A stretch of DNA of 64,000 nucleotides from Paramecium octaurelia. Taxonomy: Eukaryota > Ciliophora > Oligohymenophorea > Peniculida > Parameciidae. Under the pieces are notes generated by a model. The model was not told the DNA's origin. It saw nothing but the letters and a program-made list of their open reading frames with translations, and did no database searches. Position 1 is the first letter of the stretch; the number at the start of each line of letters is the position of its first letter. Made by a program: the position numbers and the translations under genes. The stretch is taken from the NCBI GenBank assembly GCA_905182995.1, contig CAJJDP010000108.1:15722-79721 (forward strand), in the 5' to 3' direction. Below are positions 1 through 12,414 of this stretch, piece by piece.

Positions 1-943
1 CAATAGGGAAGCGCTGTGTTTATATTTTGAAATCTAAGCTTCAAATAACTTCTAACATCAACCAATCACAACTAGACATTAAATTATCATAATTAACTGT
101 AAAACGTTTTCATATCTTAGCAAGAATATCAATTCTATGCAGATTACAATCTCCTAGTATTTTGAGAAGATACCTATTTAAACTACTTAAATAAGATAAT
201 AAATTATAATTCGAATCATAAATAACAATTCCAAAATTGATGAATTCTTATCAGGCTAATTTTGGGTGGTATATTTGATTTAATCGAATAAAAGCTAGTT
301 GATTTTATTTTTATGATCTTAGAGAAGAAAGGATCTTTATGATTATTTCCTAAACTCAATTAATTTAATTATGAGAAGACGAATAAATACATATAGCAAT
401 TTTTCTCGTTTTTATAACTTAATCTAATCATCTTATTATAATACGGTAAAGAAACACTTTATTCATTTAGGAACAATCGAATTTGAAATACAATGATAGA
501 ATTTTACAAAATTTAATCTAAATTTTGGATTGGACGAAAAAAAAGAATCGAAATTATTTCAGAAAATTCAAAATATATTGTTAAGTTTTCCGGAAAAACA
601 ACTTTAATAAATTTGAGATACGATTAATATTACAAAGTATTTAAAACTTCCAAGCTATCGGTAGGGTTAACTGACAATAATATAATAAGCTTGATACACC
701 AAGAATTATAAGTATCACTAGGTTGAATTTACTAGCTTTTGATGGAACTTATTTCTATTTGTTCATTAACTCAATTGGATTTTTTTAAATTCAGTTTAAG
801 TTCCTTGCTCAAAATTTCTAAATCATAATGATTAACTAAAGAAATTTTCAAGGTAACTTAAAAAATTAGATCAACTTTCAGTTAATTAAGTAGTTCAATA
901 GTAAAAAAAATATTAAATACCTTTTAATTCTTCAAAAGTGGGC
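1..943. other. no convincing gene
   Basis: AT-rich sequence with TGA scattered in all frames when read with the ciliate code. I see no family motif and no telomeric C4A2/C3A3-type repeats, so this is not an intact chromosome end. It may be decayed gene sequence continuing from the cysteine-rich fragment to the right. Confidence 0.4.
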
Positions 944-1460
944 TCAATTTAATTTTCTAAAGTTATTATGTAATCTAAATTACTAACATTTACAATTTAG
1001 ATTTTAAGTTTGACGTTAAGTTTCACTGCTATCTTTTAATTTAACAAGTTGAGAAGATGTCATTAAAAGAAATTACTTATTAAAGGTCATATTGATATAT
1101 TGTAATTAAATAACTGAATTGTCAAATTGGAAGCATAACCTTTTTTCTTAATCTTATTTGTTACATTTCCATAAGTTCTCAATTTAACATTTTTCCGAAC
1201 ATCTATCCAAAGAGAATATATTTCCATCATCACACTCTTCATTATACAACTTAATCCCATCTCCACAAATTTCATAACATCTATTATTTTATAATAATAT
1301 CCATTTCCACAATTTAAACACTACCCTTCAGAACAACTCTAACAATGAAGCGAACAAGAATATTAGCATTAGTAACAACCATCAAAAGGTTCATTATTAT
1401 CATCATCACATTTTTCATCTGATAAAACAATTTAATCTCCACAAATAGATTCACATTTTT
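944..1460 (-). pseudogene. fragment of a cysteine-rich repeat (CGDG...ECDDGN...DGC) protein
   Basis: Read on the minus strand with TAA/TAG=Q, this fragment gives two units of the ciliate cysteine-rich repeat type: ICGDQIVLSDEKCDD...DGCYQCQYSC, then ICGDGIKLYNEECDDGN...CSEKC, followed by a Q-rich tail to a TGA at 944-946. In intact relatives such units are tandem extracellular modules of large secreted or surface proteins. Here the two units lie in different frames (shift near 1280), and an in-frame TGA lies just upstream of the first unit, near 1461. No start codon or signal peptide was found. I infer a truncated, frameshifted remnant rather than a gene. A very short intron bridging the shift is possible but I could not find a good GT...AG pair. 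Confidence 0.6.
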
Positions 1461-2379
1461 ATCAATCAAACGGAATCCAAAATCACAATCTAATACTATT
1501 GGCTCTTTCAACTATGATAATAATAAACATACACCATCTAATATTTACAATAAATGATTATATAAAATGAAATGTTTGTACTATTTCAAATATAACCTTT
1601 AGAATTGAATGATGGCTTATTAATTATTTTTGAATATCAATTTAGAAAATATTTTACGTTTTTCAAATATTTATTTTTATTTAGTATATTTCAAGAAAAA
1701 AAAAATGAATTAAGTCTATTTTTCAAGAAATTTCCCTTGTAACTGTTAGAGTAAATCATGGAATAAAGGAATTTACTTTCAGTTTTGAATGGTGATAGAA
1801 ATTTACGGATGTACTCATAAATATAAGATTTAAAAACTCAATTATTTCATTTCAGCACAATGTTATTCGAAAAATCATTTTCTAAAATAGGTATTATTTA
1901 CTTGAAGAGTAGAAAGTATAAAAAACAAAATTTAAAACTCATCACTTAATAATATATATTTTAATTAATTCATTACAAATAGATATTAAATGCTATTAGT
2001 ATAGGCATAATTGGAATGAAATTATTAGAAATTTTAATAAGAAGGCTGAACTAATAAAATAGAAATAGATTATCCCTTTATTAACTCTATCATCTCGGTT
2101 CATAATTGAGTCAAATATATTATTATTCTGAATAACTTATTATTATTATGGGTTTGGTAAAATGAAAGGCTTTAGCCATTATTTTTGATAATAGAAATGT
2201 ATATTAAATTTCGTTTCATAGTAATTCTAAATAATATTAAACACAAAGCACAATTCTTATCAAATCTTAATAATATCAAAATGGAGTTGTCATAATAAAT
2301 GTAATTTATTAATTCAAATCTTTCCTGAATCAGATCTTTCACTTTTTTCCTTTCCACCCAAAATCCTCTTTTTGGGCAT
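1461..2379. other. no convincing gene
   Basis: No open reading frame with family resemblance on either strand under the ciliate code. It may be the decayed upstream part of the neighbouring cysteine-rich remnant. Confidence 0.35.
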
Positions 2380-3060
2380 TTTAAGATTCTCTCTACTATA
2401 TTACTTCAGACCATCCTATTCCATTTCCATAATTCTCAGATATCTCAATCCATTTTACACTTTAAATTGAATTAATTCAAATCTTCAAAAGTCAAATCAA
2501 CTTCCACTACTAAAATTTAATATTTACTTACATCTATTTGAAACTTTCGAGCTCACTTTTCCTGTTTGCAATATCTATCTGCCTATTTAATTCCATTTTT
2601 TTATTCACCTTAATTAGTAACTTATGTCCGGCCATAAAATCCTTTATTTAAGTCAATCCACATTACAATCTTGATAGAGTTAACCTCTCTCTTAGTATTA
2701 TCCTCCACTATAAAAAGTATCCCATCTACCTACTTTTTTTCTATTCCTAAATTCTCTTGAAAAAATATAGAAAAGATTTCCATAAATAATATCTATTAGA
2801 TACTTAGCACTGTCATTTATCTTAGGTCTTGTAAATTAAAATTTGCACAACTCCTTGGAAAAATGAATGAATATCCCATCTACCAACTTCATTATTTTTT
2901 TATAATCCTCTAAATTGAATTTATTTTGTCCTTATTTAATTACATATGCTCCTCCTTCATTGAAAGATAATCCGTGCATTTATATACACGAAATGAACGA
3001 TTTTATAAAAACCAATATTGCCACTTCCTAAGTTGAGGCTGCCATTTCCCCATTATTCAG
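2380..3060 (-). pseudogene. degenerate GKW/GRW-repeat protein remnant
   Basis: On the minus strand short stretches recall the large Paramecium family built of repeats of the type G-x-Y-D-x-x-G-x-K-x-G-R-W. Examples are KVGRWDTFYSGGQYQERG near 2690-2740 and a second GG...-V.GIF unit near 2890-2960. The stretches are in different frames and are separated by TGA codons and indels, so no continuous product can be read. The call rests only on these short motifs. Function of the family is not known to me. I regard this as a decayed copy. Confidence 0.35.
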
Positions 3061-4166
3061 AATATTTGATCTATTCTAATTTACGAAAAACATAAGGAAT
3101 TGCTGAAATATGTCTTACATCAATCCTTTTGTTATTACTATAATGCACATCTTTATTTTATCCATTCAGAAGGCATCTAAATTTATTATCTAAAGTTAGT
3201 GATAATTAGAGCTATTCTACAAGCAATTATAGAAATATCATCTCCGAATAGTGCATTCACACTCATAACTGTTACTTTGCACGTCATTTCTAATTACTTA
3301 GGCTCTTAAATTTCAGCAGCACTACAAAATATTTAGTTTAAAGTTTCCTAACACTACATTTTTATCTCTTTTACAAGTAATTCCCATAATTTGTTAAATA
3401 AAAAATTAATTGTTATAAATAATCAATTTAAATTTGATGTAAGTAATTAAACTATTCATCAAAAAGAATTCGATGAAACAATAATTATTAAAAGTTAACT
3501 CAAAAACATTAAATTTATAAATAACTTGTGTTTTAGATTAGTGATATTTGAATATTTTAAGAATGTTACTTTGAGAAATTAGGAGTTAATCAATTTTAAT
3601 ATAAGAATTAAATGAAATAATCAGTGAGCAGCTAGATATTTAATTCAGACTTATGTATAGGTCACAAAATTTATGACTCGAATATAAAAGACAAATTAAA
3701 ATATATGGTTTGAGTATCAAAGTTTATCTAAATAAAGTAGCAAATTCAAATATTTCAATTAATTAACATTGATATCATTTATGTAAAAGATGATAAAGAT
3801 GTTTTGGGTTAGAGGAAAAATGACACAATTTCTTTTGCAAAATAAGCAACCAATTTATCTTGAGAGTATTAATTCAAATAGTTTTTATGATTCTCTATTA
3901 CTCAAAAGAATTTCAATTAAGAAAATAATTTTAGGTCTAGACAATATTATTTATAGAATAAATATATGCGTGTGCATTCATTTTAACAATTTTAACACTT
4001 AATCACTTCAAAGTGTGTTAATTTACAATATAATAGTTCAAGCTTAATATAATTAAAACAAGATCATATTTCGTATTTAATTTATCGTTATCAATACAAT
4101 GCAAAGGAAAAAAATTAGAAATTTTATTAATTTTTATAATTTATTTATTCAGACTGAGGATGGTGA
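3061..4166. other. no convincing gene
   Basis: An open frame on the plus strand from 3790 runs to about 4178 under the ciliate code. It has few Gln codons and no recognisable motif, and its end overlaps the 3' end of the WD40 gene on the other strand. I do not call it a gene. Confidence 0.4.
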
Positions 4167-6101
4167 TCAACTACAATGATATTATCTCAATTAAAATTCT
4201 TTAGACTCTTAATCCAAAGTAGCTAAAAATTCTCCATCAGGACTAAGCTAACCTAAAATAAGATTGCTATTGAATTAAATTTTTGAAATAAGAAAAATTT
4301 AGATATCATGAGTAATAATGATTAAATTAAGTACTGATTTGGTTTGATTTATTAAAATTCCTTTCAATTTATTATACTACATCTGAAAAGCTGTTTGTTC
4401 ATCGCAGAGTTAATTGATCATAATTTTGCTTTAATGTTAAATTTCATCTTAGTTTTAGTTTAATTTAATTAATCTAATTGACATTTCGTTAATAGATTAA
4501 TACAATATTATTTAATCAGAAATAAAACTTATCGATGGTGTAAAACTGTTAACATTTATCTCTATAGAGATAAACCAATTAATTTGTTATTTCTTTTTAA
4601 TAAGAATTATTTTATTGTTAGATGTATAAGTAGCAATTGTTTATTAAGAAGGACTGAATTTTAAACCAAAAATAGAATTCGAATCAAAATAAAAACTCTA
4701 TTTTAACTACCAATAGTATTTTTTTAATTCCCATAATTAAATTAAGTTCTGACCACCTGAAACCAGTAGATTTTCTTGGATATTTAAAATTATAAAATAC
4801 GGTTTAACTAAACTCTAAAGGATCTATTAACATTAATATATTTTGCCCACCTAATCCCAGCTCCAAATTTTTATGGATTTATCTGAGGAACCAGATATAA
4901 ATGAATTTTCAGTCTTTTGAAATAATAAGCTATCTACATTATCTGTGTGATGATTTAAAACTTATATTAGAGTTACTGTTGAATCCTCTAATTTGAAAAC
5001 TTTAATTTAATTGTTAAATCCTAACACTAAGATTTAATTATCACTTTTAATGGTCATAATTTAATAATGTTCATTTTAAGGAAATGTGATTGATTTGACT
5101 ATTTTATACTCTATAAAAAGTTATTTATATTTTCCAACAATAATTTAATTTTCTCTAAAATCTTAGCCAAAAAAGTATTCTCCTTATATATAATTATCAT
5201 TTTATAGACCAGAAGGATAGAATTACTGAATATATTGCTATTTATCTTTTAATGATAAATAAGTTCCATCTATCTAAAATTCTAAATTCAAAAAGCAATT
5301 GCTTTTATCAGGATTTCTTATCTATCCTTCATGATACTTTTCTAAAATGTATAATAAATCTTCGTTTGCTCCATATATAATAATATTTCTTTTATGTGCA
5401 AATTAGCATTAATTCTTTTATTGAAATAGCATCCATTTTCTAATATTACATAATTTAACTGCAAATGTTTTATCATTTACAAAAATTACATTACGAAATG
5501 ATTCATCAATGTTAATTTCCTAAACTACAACCCAAGTTTCCTCGTTTCTTTAATTTTTCTTTTCAATTATTATGATTTTTGGCTAAACTTCAACAACGAT
5601 TTGATTCTCTTCTAAGTTTAAATGGATGTCCCTAATCTAAGAAGTAAGTTATATTTCTTAAATAGTATGCCATTATAGTAAGTCCTTTTTTTTTAATTGC
5701 AATTTACCCTTCTTAAATCCGATTACCATTAAATCTTCAAATTTGTTATATATTATAACATCAATATGCTTTTCAAATTGTTGAGATATTAAAATTTTAT
5801 TCTTATTTATCGAATTTAAAGTACTTATTGAATACTTGTTTCCTAGATTTAAAGTTGAGTAAATCTTTGATTACTAAAAATAATACAACAATTTTAATTA
5901 ATCAACCTTTCTAAAGTATGCAATCAGTTTATGTTCTCCCGATTTAAAAAAGTAAAATTTTGAATATCCTTTATATAGTGCTATTATTAATATAGTTTAT
6001 GATGGATCTAATGATACTAAAGTACTAGAGCAATCCAACTTAATATGATTAATTTCTTCATATTTAATAGGCACAACCTCATATTTTTATCTATTCTACA
6101 T
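4167..6101 (-). CDS. WD40-repeat protein
   Basis: A continuous minus-strand frame of about 644 codons under the ciliate code, from ATG at 6101 to TGA at 4167-4169, with no intron needed. It has the look of the ciliate WD40 family: the C-terminal half contains ISGSSDKSIKIW (near 4880-4850), LLVSGGQNLIQLWEL and FSPSQQTIATY. The closing blade is GQLSPDGEFLATLD, followed by a short charged tail. The N-terminal half has several hydrophobic beta-rich blades without clear WD dipeptides. Unlike the WD40 gene at 21.1-22.6 kb it lacks an N-terminal cysteine/histidine finger. Expected to fold as one or two beta-propellers acting as a protein-protein scaffold; substrate or partners cannot be told from sequence. 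The unbroken frame over 1.9 kb in TGA-rich DNA argues strongly for a real gene. Confidence 0.8.
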
Positions 6102-7169
6102 ATTTATTGACTTATAAAATAATTAATTTAAATTTATCGCATTTTTCAAAAATGAATAAATTAGAATATAACTGTTATTAGTATAATAATAAAAGAAAAT
6201 AACTTATAAAGACTGAATATTAAAATAATTAACTATTAAATGATAATTTTGTTGACTAGATACATTAATTATTACATTCATAACAAATTTTACATTCTCG
6301 AAAAGTAAACCTTACAACAAAATTATTTTCAATACCTTGTAATTATTATTATTGTTGTTATTTCATATATTCCATAGCTCTTTAGTACACGACTAAAGGG
6401 TACAATTATCTCAAATATTATTGAACTCTAGTACAATAATAATCTTAGTTTTAATGATGGATCTCGATAAGTGCACTAAGTGCTTATGAGGGGGAGAATT
6501 ATTCCATACCAGAAAATTTATTTTAAAATAGATACAAATATCAATTACAATAAAAGATGATTTTTCATTCATTTAATTTTCAATTATTTTTTTTAAGATT
6601 ATAATTAAATATTTATTTATTTTTCTCATCGATTGATCCAACACATAGTCACTCCTATCTTATCCCCGATATATCTTTTATTATGCACGTGATGGTCATT
6701 TTTTTGCAACAGGTATCCTGAAAATTCACAAGATTCCAATGCGAAAATTACAAGTTCTATATTTGGATTATTAGTTTCTTCAATATACAGTATTTTTCAA
6801 CAAATTTAAAACTAAAACTTATTATAATTGTTTAAAAAACCTTAGTATTATTTCTCTTTTTGATTTTTTACCTCTAAACTTCTTTATTAAACATCATTAA
6901 AGTTGAAATATTTGAATTACAAACTATTGACATCTCAGATTTATAGATTTTATTATAAAATTAAATGAACAAATGAATAAAAGTATGAAATAAATCTTAT
7001 TAATAAAGATAAAATGGAAATTTTTTAGTGCAAATACCTAAATCATGAAAATGAAGGAATAATAGGATTTTGTATACATTAGAATTGTTAGAAAGCAACT
7101 TAATATTGCTATTAATGCTTGACTTAAAATCATTCAGATCATTTATAAGATTGCATTAGATTTGAAAAC
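6102..7169. other. intergenic stretch, no gene seen
   Basis: AT-rich, with TGA codons in all frames. It lies upstream of both the minus-strand WD40 gene and the plus-strand TPR gene, so it should hold both promoters, but I see no motif I can support. Confidence 0.4.
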
Positions 7170-9168
7170 ATGAGTGAATAGATTAATCAATTTGTATAAG
7201 TTTACAAAGAATAAAAATCATAAATTAAAGAAATCATCTTTCAAATAAAGAATTGCTTTGAAGAGATTTAAAAATACTTGGAATAAGAAATATCGAAATT
7301 AGAAATATTGAACCAAAAACTTTAAAACAAAGAGTACTTATCTTTTAAGTCTCAATTAATTTTAGTAAAATAGTTTTACTCAAAGGAAAAAGAAAACAAG
7401 ATATGTATTCATTTTAGCTACTTTAATAGAATAATAGATAATAGAATTCAATTCAATTCTTGAAACAATTAAAAAAATGGAACAAATTTAAAACACGATG
7501 AAAAATGGATTGAATATTTAGCACAAAAATAAGATACAAATATATGAGATAGATGACAAATGTTTAGAACAAAAGAGCTAAAAAAGAAACGAGGCTAAAA
7601 TTTTATTCGAGTAGGGTAAAATAATAATAAGAAGAATATAGGAAAAAAATTAGTTAAGAATCATTAATATGAAGAAGCTTTGATGATATTTGACAACTTG
7701 ATTATATCATTCGATTAAGATGATCAAGTTTACGGATGGAAAGGTTGTTTTTTGTATGTAAATTTTAGGTTTCGTATTAGATAATTTAAACAAATAATAA
7801 GAAGCTATTGAGTGTTATGAAAAAGCTCTTTTGATAAATCCTCTTGATGATATTGCATGGAATAACAAGGGTATTGACATTCAAATATTTGTATTGAGGT
7901 TTAGCATTAATCTATTTGAATAAATATTAAGAAGCCATTGAGTGTTGCTTAAAAGTTCTTTCTATAAATCCTAATGATGATTGTGCATGGAATAACAAAG
8001 GAAATAAACAAAAAAAAACTTTATGAAGGTTTCGCCCTATGCAATTTAAATAAATATTAAGAAGCGATTGAGTGTTGCGACAAAGCTCTTTCTATAAATC
8101 CTAATAATGATACTGCATGGAACAACAAGGGTAATGCAGTTTCAAATTATTTGAATTAGGTTTAGCTTTAAATAATTTAAAATAAATATTAAGATGCTAT
8201 TGAGTGTTACGATGAAGCTCTTTCTATAAATTCTAATAATGATAGTGCATGGAAAAACAAGGGGAATAAACTACAAATATTTTTTAAGGATATGCATTAT
8301 ATGGTTTAAATAAATATTAAGAAGCGATTGAGTGTTTCGACGAAGCTCTTTCTCTCAATCCTAATAATGATGCTGCATGGAATAACAAGGGTAATAAACT
8401 ATCAAATATTACATTAAGGATTAGCATTAAAGAATTTAAAGAATTATTAAGAAGCTATAGAGTGTTACGATGAAGCTCTTTCTATAAACTCTAATAATGA
8501 TACTGCATGGTATAACAAGGGTAATAAGCTTCAGATATTTTTTAAGGATATGCATTATAAGATTTAAATAAATATTAGGAAGCTATTCAGTGTTTCGAAA
8601 AAGCTCTTTCTATAAATCCTACTAGTGATGATGCATGGTACAACAAGGGTAAAAAAATTTTAAATATCTGATTCAGGAATAGCATTAAATAATTTACATA
8701 AATTTTAAGAAGCTATTGAGTGTTTCGACGAAGCTCTTTCTATCAATTCTAATAATGATACTGCATGGAATACAAAGGTATTGAATTTACAAATATTTAA
8801 TGAAGGGTATGCATTATACGAATTAAAGGAATATTAAGAAGCTATTTAGTGTTACGACAAATCTCTTTCTATCAATCCTATTGATAATAATGCATTTACA
8901 AATAAAGGTTTAATTTATTTAAAAAATAGGACTTACACTACATTAATTAAGACAATATAAAAAAGCAACAATTTGTTATAAGAAAGCACTCTCTATTTCA
9001 ACTAACCCTTAGACTTTAAGATACCTAGGTATAAATTCCTAATTACCTTAAGGCGATTCACTATTCGAATTAGGATTGAAATCCTAAGCTAAATAGTCTT
9101 ATTTGGCTGCATTACAACAAGGATCAACTGATGACAAATACATAAATAAATAATTATAACAGCTATGA
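7170..9168 (+). pseudogene. TPR-repeat gene with one mini-intron per repeat, probably inactivated
   Basis: From ATG at 7170 an N-terminal coiled-coil-like region is followed by about ten TPR units from ~7640 to ~9000, then a Q-rich tail to TGA at 9166-9168. The consensus is A-L-x-x-L-N-K-Y-Q-E-A-I-E-C-x-x-K-A-L-S-I-N-P-N. Each unit is interrupted at the same place, after ...WNNKG, by a 23-29 nt intron. Several introns have normal GT donors (e.g. near 8130, 8391, 8521). Those near 8000 and 8262 begin GA/GG instead of GT, and reading through the first meets TGA. The unit near 8170 has one extra A in an A-run that shifts frame. TPR proteins are scaffolds; no partner is evident. I infer a recent pseudogene. 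If the breaks are sequencing errors it would be a normal gene of about 560 residues. Confidence 0.7.
7790..8930 (+). repeat. tandem ~125-130 bp TPR-plus-intron units
   Basis: Nine or more direct units each contain the DNA words taagaagc.attgagtgtt, aagctctttctat.aa and gatgctgcatggaataacaag, followed by the small intron. Exon and intron were copied together, which shows that the array grew by unit duplication after the intron was in place. Confidence 0.85.
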
Positions 9169-11113
9169 ATTTCATCTATATTGAATTTAATTTTTGATGT
9201 CGTCTCTCTGTCCCGTGCTTTATTAAAAACTCATCATAAAATGAAAATAAAAATCAACAATTAGTGACACACGTTCTTTAAAATAAAATCGCAAAATTTG
9301 ACTGCTTTTTCAGTTTCAAAGATTACAATTTTAGTCAGTTGATCCGCGAGCTTTGTTTTTAGTATGATTTTGCAGCAAATAAACTATAAAGATTATCATT
9401 TATCGATATATATCAAAACAATGATCTATCTTTTTTCAGGATATTTTTAATTTGCAATTCAATCTTATCATATTTTCATTTTGTTTACAACTTCATTTTA
9501 CAAGAGAATAATTATTTGTTTATTTACTAATTAAACAAAGTCTGAAAGTCTCTTTTTGTTATGTTTTTTTTTATTTATTCCTTTAGATATTTCTAAATTG
9601 GAATTGTTGTTAGTAAATAAATGATCCTAAAGAATAATTTGTTGTTGAGAGGCAGGTTTAATTTGAATTTAAAAAGATAATTAAAGAGAGGGGAAACCAG
9701 AAATAATTAAGGTAGATATTTATAATGAAGTAATTGATTACATTGTTTGATAATTTTCATCCACTAGTTTTATATCCTACACTTGATTTATGCTGTACCA
9801 ATTAATAATTGACTTTTCAGCACTTAATGTCATTTCTAATTTATCCTACGATAATACTTATTAATATTCAAAATACAAAAATTATTTATTATTTTTGCTT
9901 AGACTCTCCTTATCTCATCTTTATTATCTCCATAAAACCTCCTTCTTTTTCTCTCTTAATATTGTTGTGTTAAATCAACCTATAGTATTTCTATTTTGCA
10001 TTTCTTCCTATATCGCTTTTCTTTCTTTTACAATTCATGTTCCAATTCCTAGTATTTAGAACTACTTTAGGTCATCTTTTCACCATCAATCCTTTAATTC
10101 TTCTTTCAGTTCAAACTATTATTCTTCATATCCCAATTACCCAATTATCTCTTACTGCAGTTCCGATCAACATTCGGAATTTAATTTTCTTTGATCGCCA
10201 TCCAAAGGATTCGTTCCGATATTATAGCATAGCCTTAAATTTCTTTAAGTTGCTTCATACTTAGATATGTCACTAATATATTAGACTATATATTAATTCT
10301 CAACATAACAATCATTGTTCCACTTAGTGTAAGTTCCAATCAGAATTTCTATTATTTCGAAATATAGGTTTCAACATCTATTTTGCTTCTACCCTTTACC
10401 TACTCCTATCAAACTTTCATTTTAGCATCTTCTTTTCTTTTCTTTTCTTTCCTTTCCTTTTTTTTTTTTAAATTCCATCTTATTTTATTTATTCCTACAT
10501 TTAATTTATATAGAAATCTTCCCTCAAGAACCTCTTCTAGGCATTTATTTAAGAATTCTCTTTAAATTGATTAAAACTATATTACCATTGCTTTTTCCTT
10601 ATTCTTATTTCAAGTGAGAATGAAAGCAAATATCATGTTTATTTTTTACAAAATTATAGGTATATTAAAAGGTAGAAACACAAAGCAGAAGTTTGAGAAT
10701 AGTATTCTCTTAAATGAAATTGCTTTTGGTGAAAACTAAGTTATTATATACCAAAGAGAGAAGGAAAAGGTATTAATGCCATATTATAAACAATTAATTA
10801 ATTGATATAATTAGCAAAAGATAAAAATTTTTGATGAAAACAATATTTAATAAGGCAAATCAATATCAACTAAAAAGATGAATTTTATCAAAATTTAATC
10901 AAAAAGAATATAAATATTCAAATTTACGGTTTAATTTGTTAATCCTTTTCAATGTATTCTTGGGTATAATTGATTCTCTTATTTATCTTAGACTTTAATT
11001 TTTTGCTTATGATCTCATCTTCACACATTGACAAAATCTTTTAAAAATTCTAAACAAAATTCTAATATTTATAATTTAAGTATTTTCAGCAAAATATTAA
11101 TACTGTAGATTTA
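9169..11113. other. no convincing gene; pyrimidine-rich tract inside
   Basis: Long stretch with no supported gene on either strand. From about 9900 to 10560 the plus strand is unusually rich in C and T, including a run of (TTTTC)n/(TTTCC)n units at 10428-10470. Such strand asymmetry often marks coding sequence on the opposite strand in this genome, but the minus-strand frames are broken by TGA and show no family motif. Confidence 0.4.
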
Positions 11114-11437
11114 TTAACAGGTAAAAAATGGTATAATTTGTTTATTGTTTATAATTTAATATTTTGCACACTATCATTATCCTGGATTTTTACCTCCTTT
11201 TTCTCATTATATATTTACATCTAATCATAAATTTTTCTAAAGCGACTAATTCATTGTTGCAAGAATTGCCTATAAGTTCCTTATCTTCTCAAGCATTCAA
11301 TTAGACTTCTTTATCTTAAGCAACGATCCCTTAATCATTAAATCGCCATCTACGAGTCAACATGATGGAAAGAAAATATTGTATGAGGAGCAAACAAATT
11401 TGACATTCTAGGCTGACTTCTTGTTTGGAGGATAGAA
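11114..11437. repeat. 324-bp direct repeat, copy 1 (ends at an N)
   Basis: Identical by eye to 11994-12317. This copy runs directly into the single N at 11438. The left flank differs from that of copy 2, so it is not a simple tandem copy. Confidence 0.9.
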
Positions 11438-11438
11438 N
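11438..11438. other. single-base gap (N), contig join
   Basis: One of three isolated N bases in the window. It follows the first 324-bp repeat copy. Sequence to the right (555 bp) leads into the second copy, so the join does not separate two immediately adjacent copies as the other two Ns do. Confidence 0.9.
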
Positions 11439-11471
11439 ACCTCTGTTAATTGCAGTGATATTCTAAAGTTT

Positions 11472-11669
11472 TCATGTGATACGTTTGATTTTTTGATTGT
11501 TAATGCTCGTAATGAATTTTTCGACATTTTCATCTTTAATTTTTACTTTAATCATAACAGAATATTCATGAATATATGAAAAGTCAGTTATTTCGTCAAT
11601 AATCATATGATAATAGTTCTGAGTCAGATCTTTCTTGAGGGAACCTTTATTCAGCAAATACTTAACCAA
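11472..11669 (-). CDS. short unassigned ORF between the two 324-bp copies
   Basis: ATG at 11669 to TGA at 11472-11474 gives 65 residues rich in K, I, E and Y, with no in-frame TAA/TAG. I recognise no family. It lies wholly in the 555-bp segment that separates the two direct repeat copies, next to a contig join. It may be an exon of a longer gene whose remainder is missing. Low confidence. Confidence 0.25.
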   Translation of the reverse strand: MVKYLLNKGSLKKDLTQNYYHMIIDEITDFSYIHEYSVMIKVKIKDENVEKFITSINNQKIKRIT

Positions 11670-11993
11670 AGATAACCAATAATTATTAGCTCAGAAATAT
11701 ATAAGCATAAATAACTGACGTTTACTTTTTAGTAATTTTAGCAACAGAATTAAGAGTATTGTAGAATTGGTGATCTTTTGAGAGTACTTAGGGTCCTATT
11801 GGGTAGGAAAGTGGAAAATCTTTTCTGAAAAATGAGTAAGCAAGGTTGGTCCTGATTGGAGATTTATGAAAAGAGAAAAATTGAAGAGTCAGAGGTTGAG
11901 ATGATAATACACTTGCGAGGGTAATGATTAATGATTAAAGAAAAGCAATTATTTTGATGCTATTGAAGTCTCTAGAAAAGATAAATAAATATG

Positions 11994-12317
11994 TTAACAG
12001 GTAAAAAATGGTATAATTTGTTTATTGTTTATAATTTAATATTTTGCACACTATCATTATCCTGGATTTTTACCTCCTTTTTCTCATTATATATTTACAT
12101 CTAATCATAAATTTTTCTAAAGCGACTAATTCATTGTTGCAAGAATTGCCTATAAGTTCCTTATCTTCTCAAGCATTCAATTAGACTTCTTTATCTTAAG
12201 CAACGATCCCTTAATCATTAAATCGCCATCTACGAGTCAACATGATGGAAAGAAAATATTGTATGAGGAGCAAACAAATTTGACATTCTAGGCTGACTTC
12301 TTGTTTGGAGGATAGAA
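11994..12317. repeat. 324-bp direct repeat, copy 2
   Basis: Same sequence as 11114-11437, continuing without a gap into the small gene at 12169-12414 that it partly encodes. The left junction reads aaataaatatg|ttaacag here and gatttat|ttaacag in copy 1. Confidence 0.9.
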
Positions 12318-12414
12318 GATTTTTGTTCGCTCTGACTAGAGATGTAAAATACAGATGTTGTAGTTGGAAAGAAAGAAAGATGGATAGTTTAATAAGTAAT
12401 TTAAAAGATTTCAT
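12169..12414 (-). CDS. small hypothetical protein with possible signal peptide
   Basis: ATG at 12414 to TGA at 12169-12171, 81 codons with several in-frame TAA/TAG. The first ~29 residues (MKSFKLLIKLSIFLSFQLQ...) look like a secretion signal or membrane anchor. The rest has a CxxC pair and a second hydrophobic stretch. No family recognised. The 3' part lies in the 324-bp repeat; in copy 1 the matching frame is cut off at the N. A splice to a further exon is possible. Whether it is translated is uncertain. Confidence 0.3.

Noticed and set aside
3790..4178. Plus-strand ORF of ~130 codons under the ciliate code
   Set aside because: No family motif, low Gln content compared with real genes here, and antisense overlap with the end of the WD40 gene.
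10428..10475. Pyrimidine-rich run as a possible regulatory or triplex element
   Set aside because: Simple-sequence tract in AT-rich DNA; nothing else supports a function.
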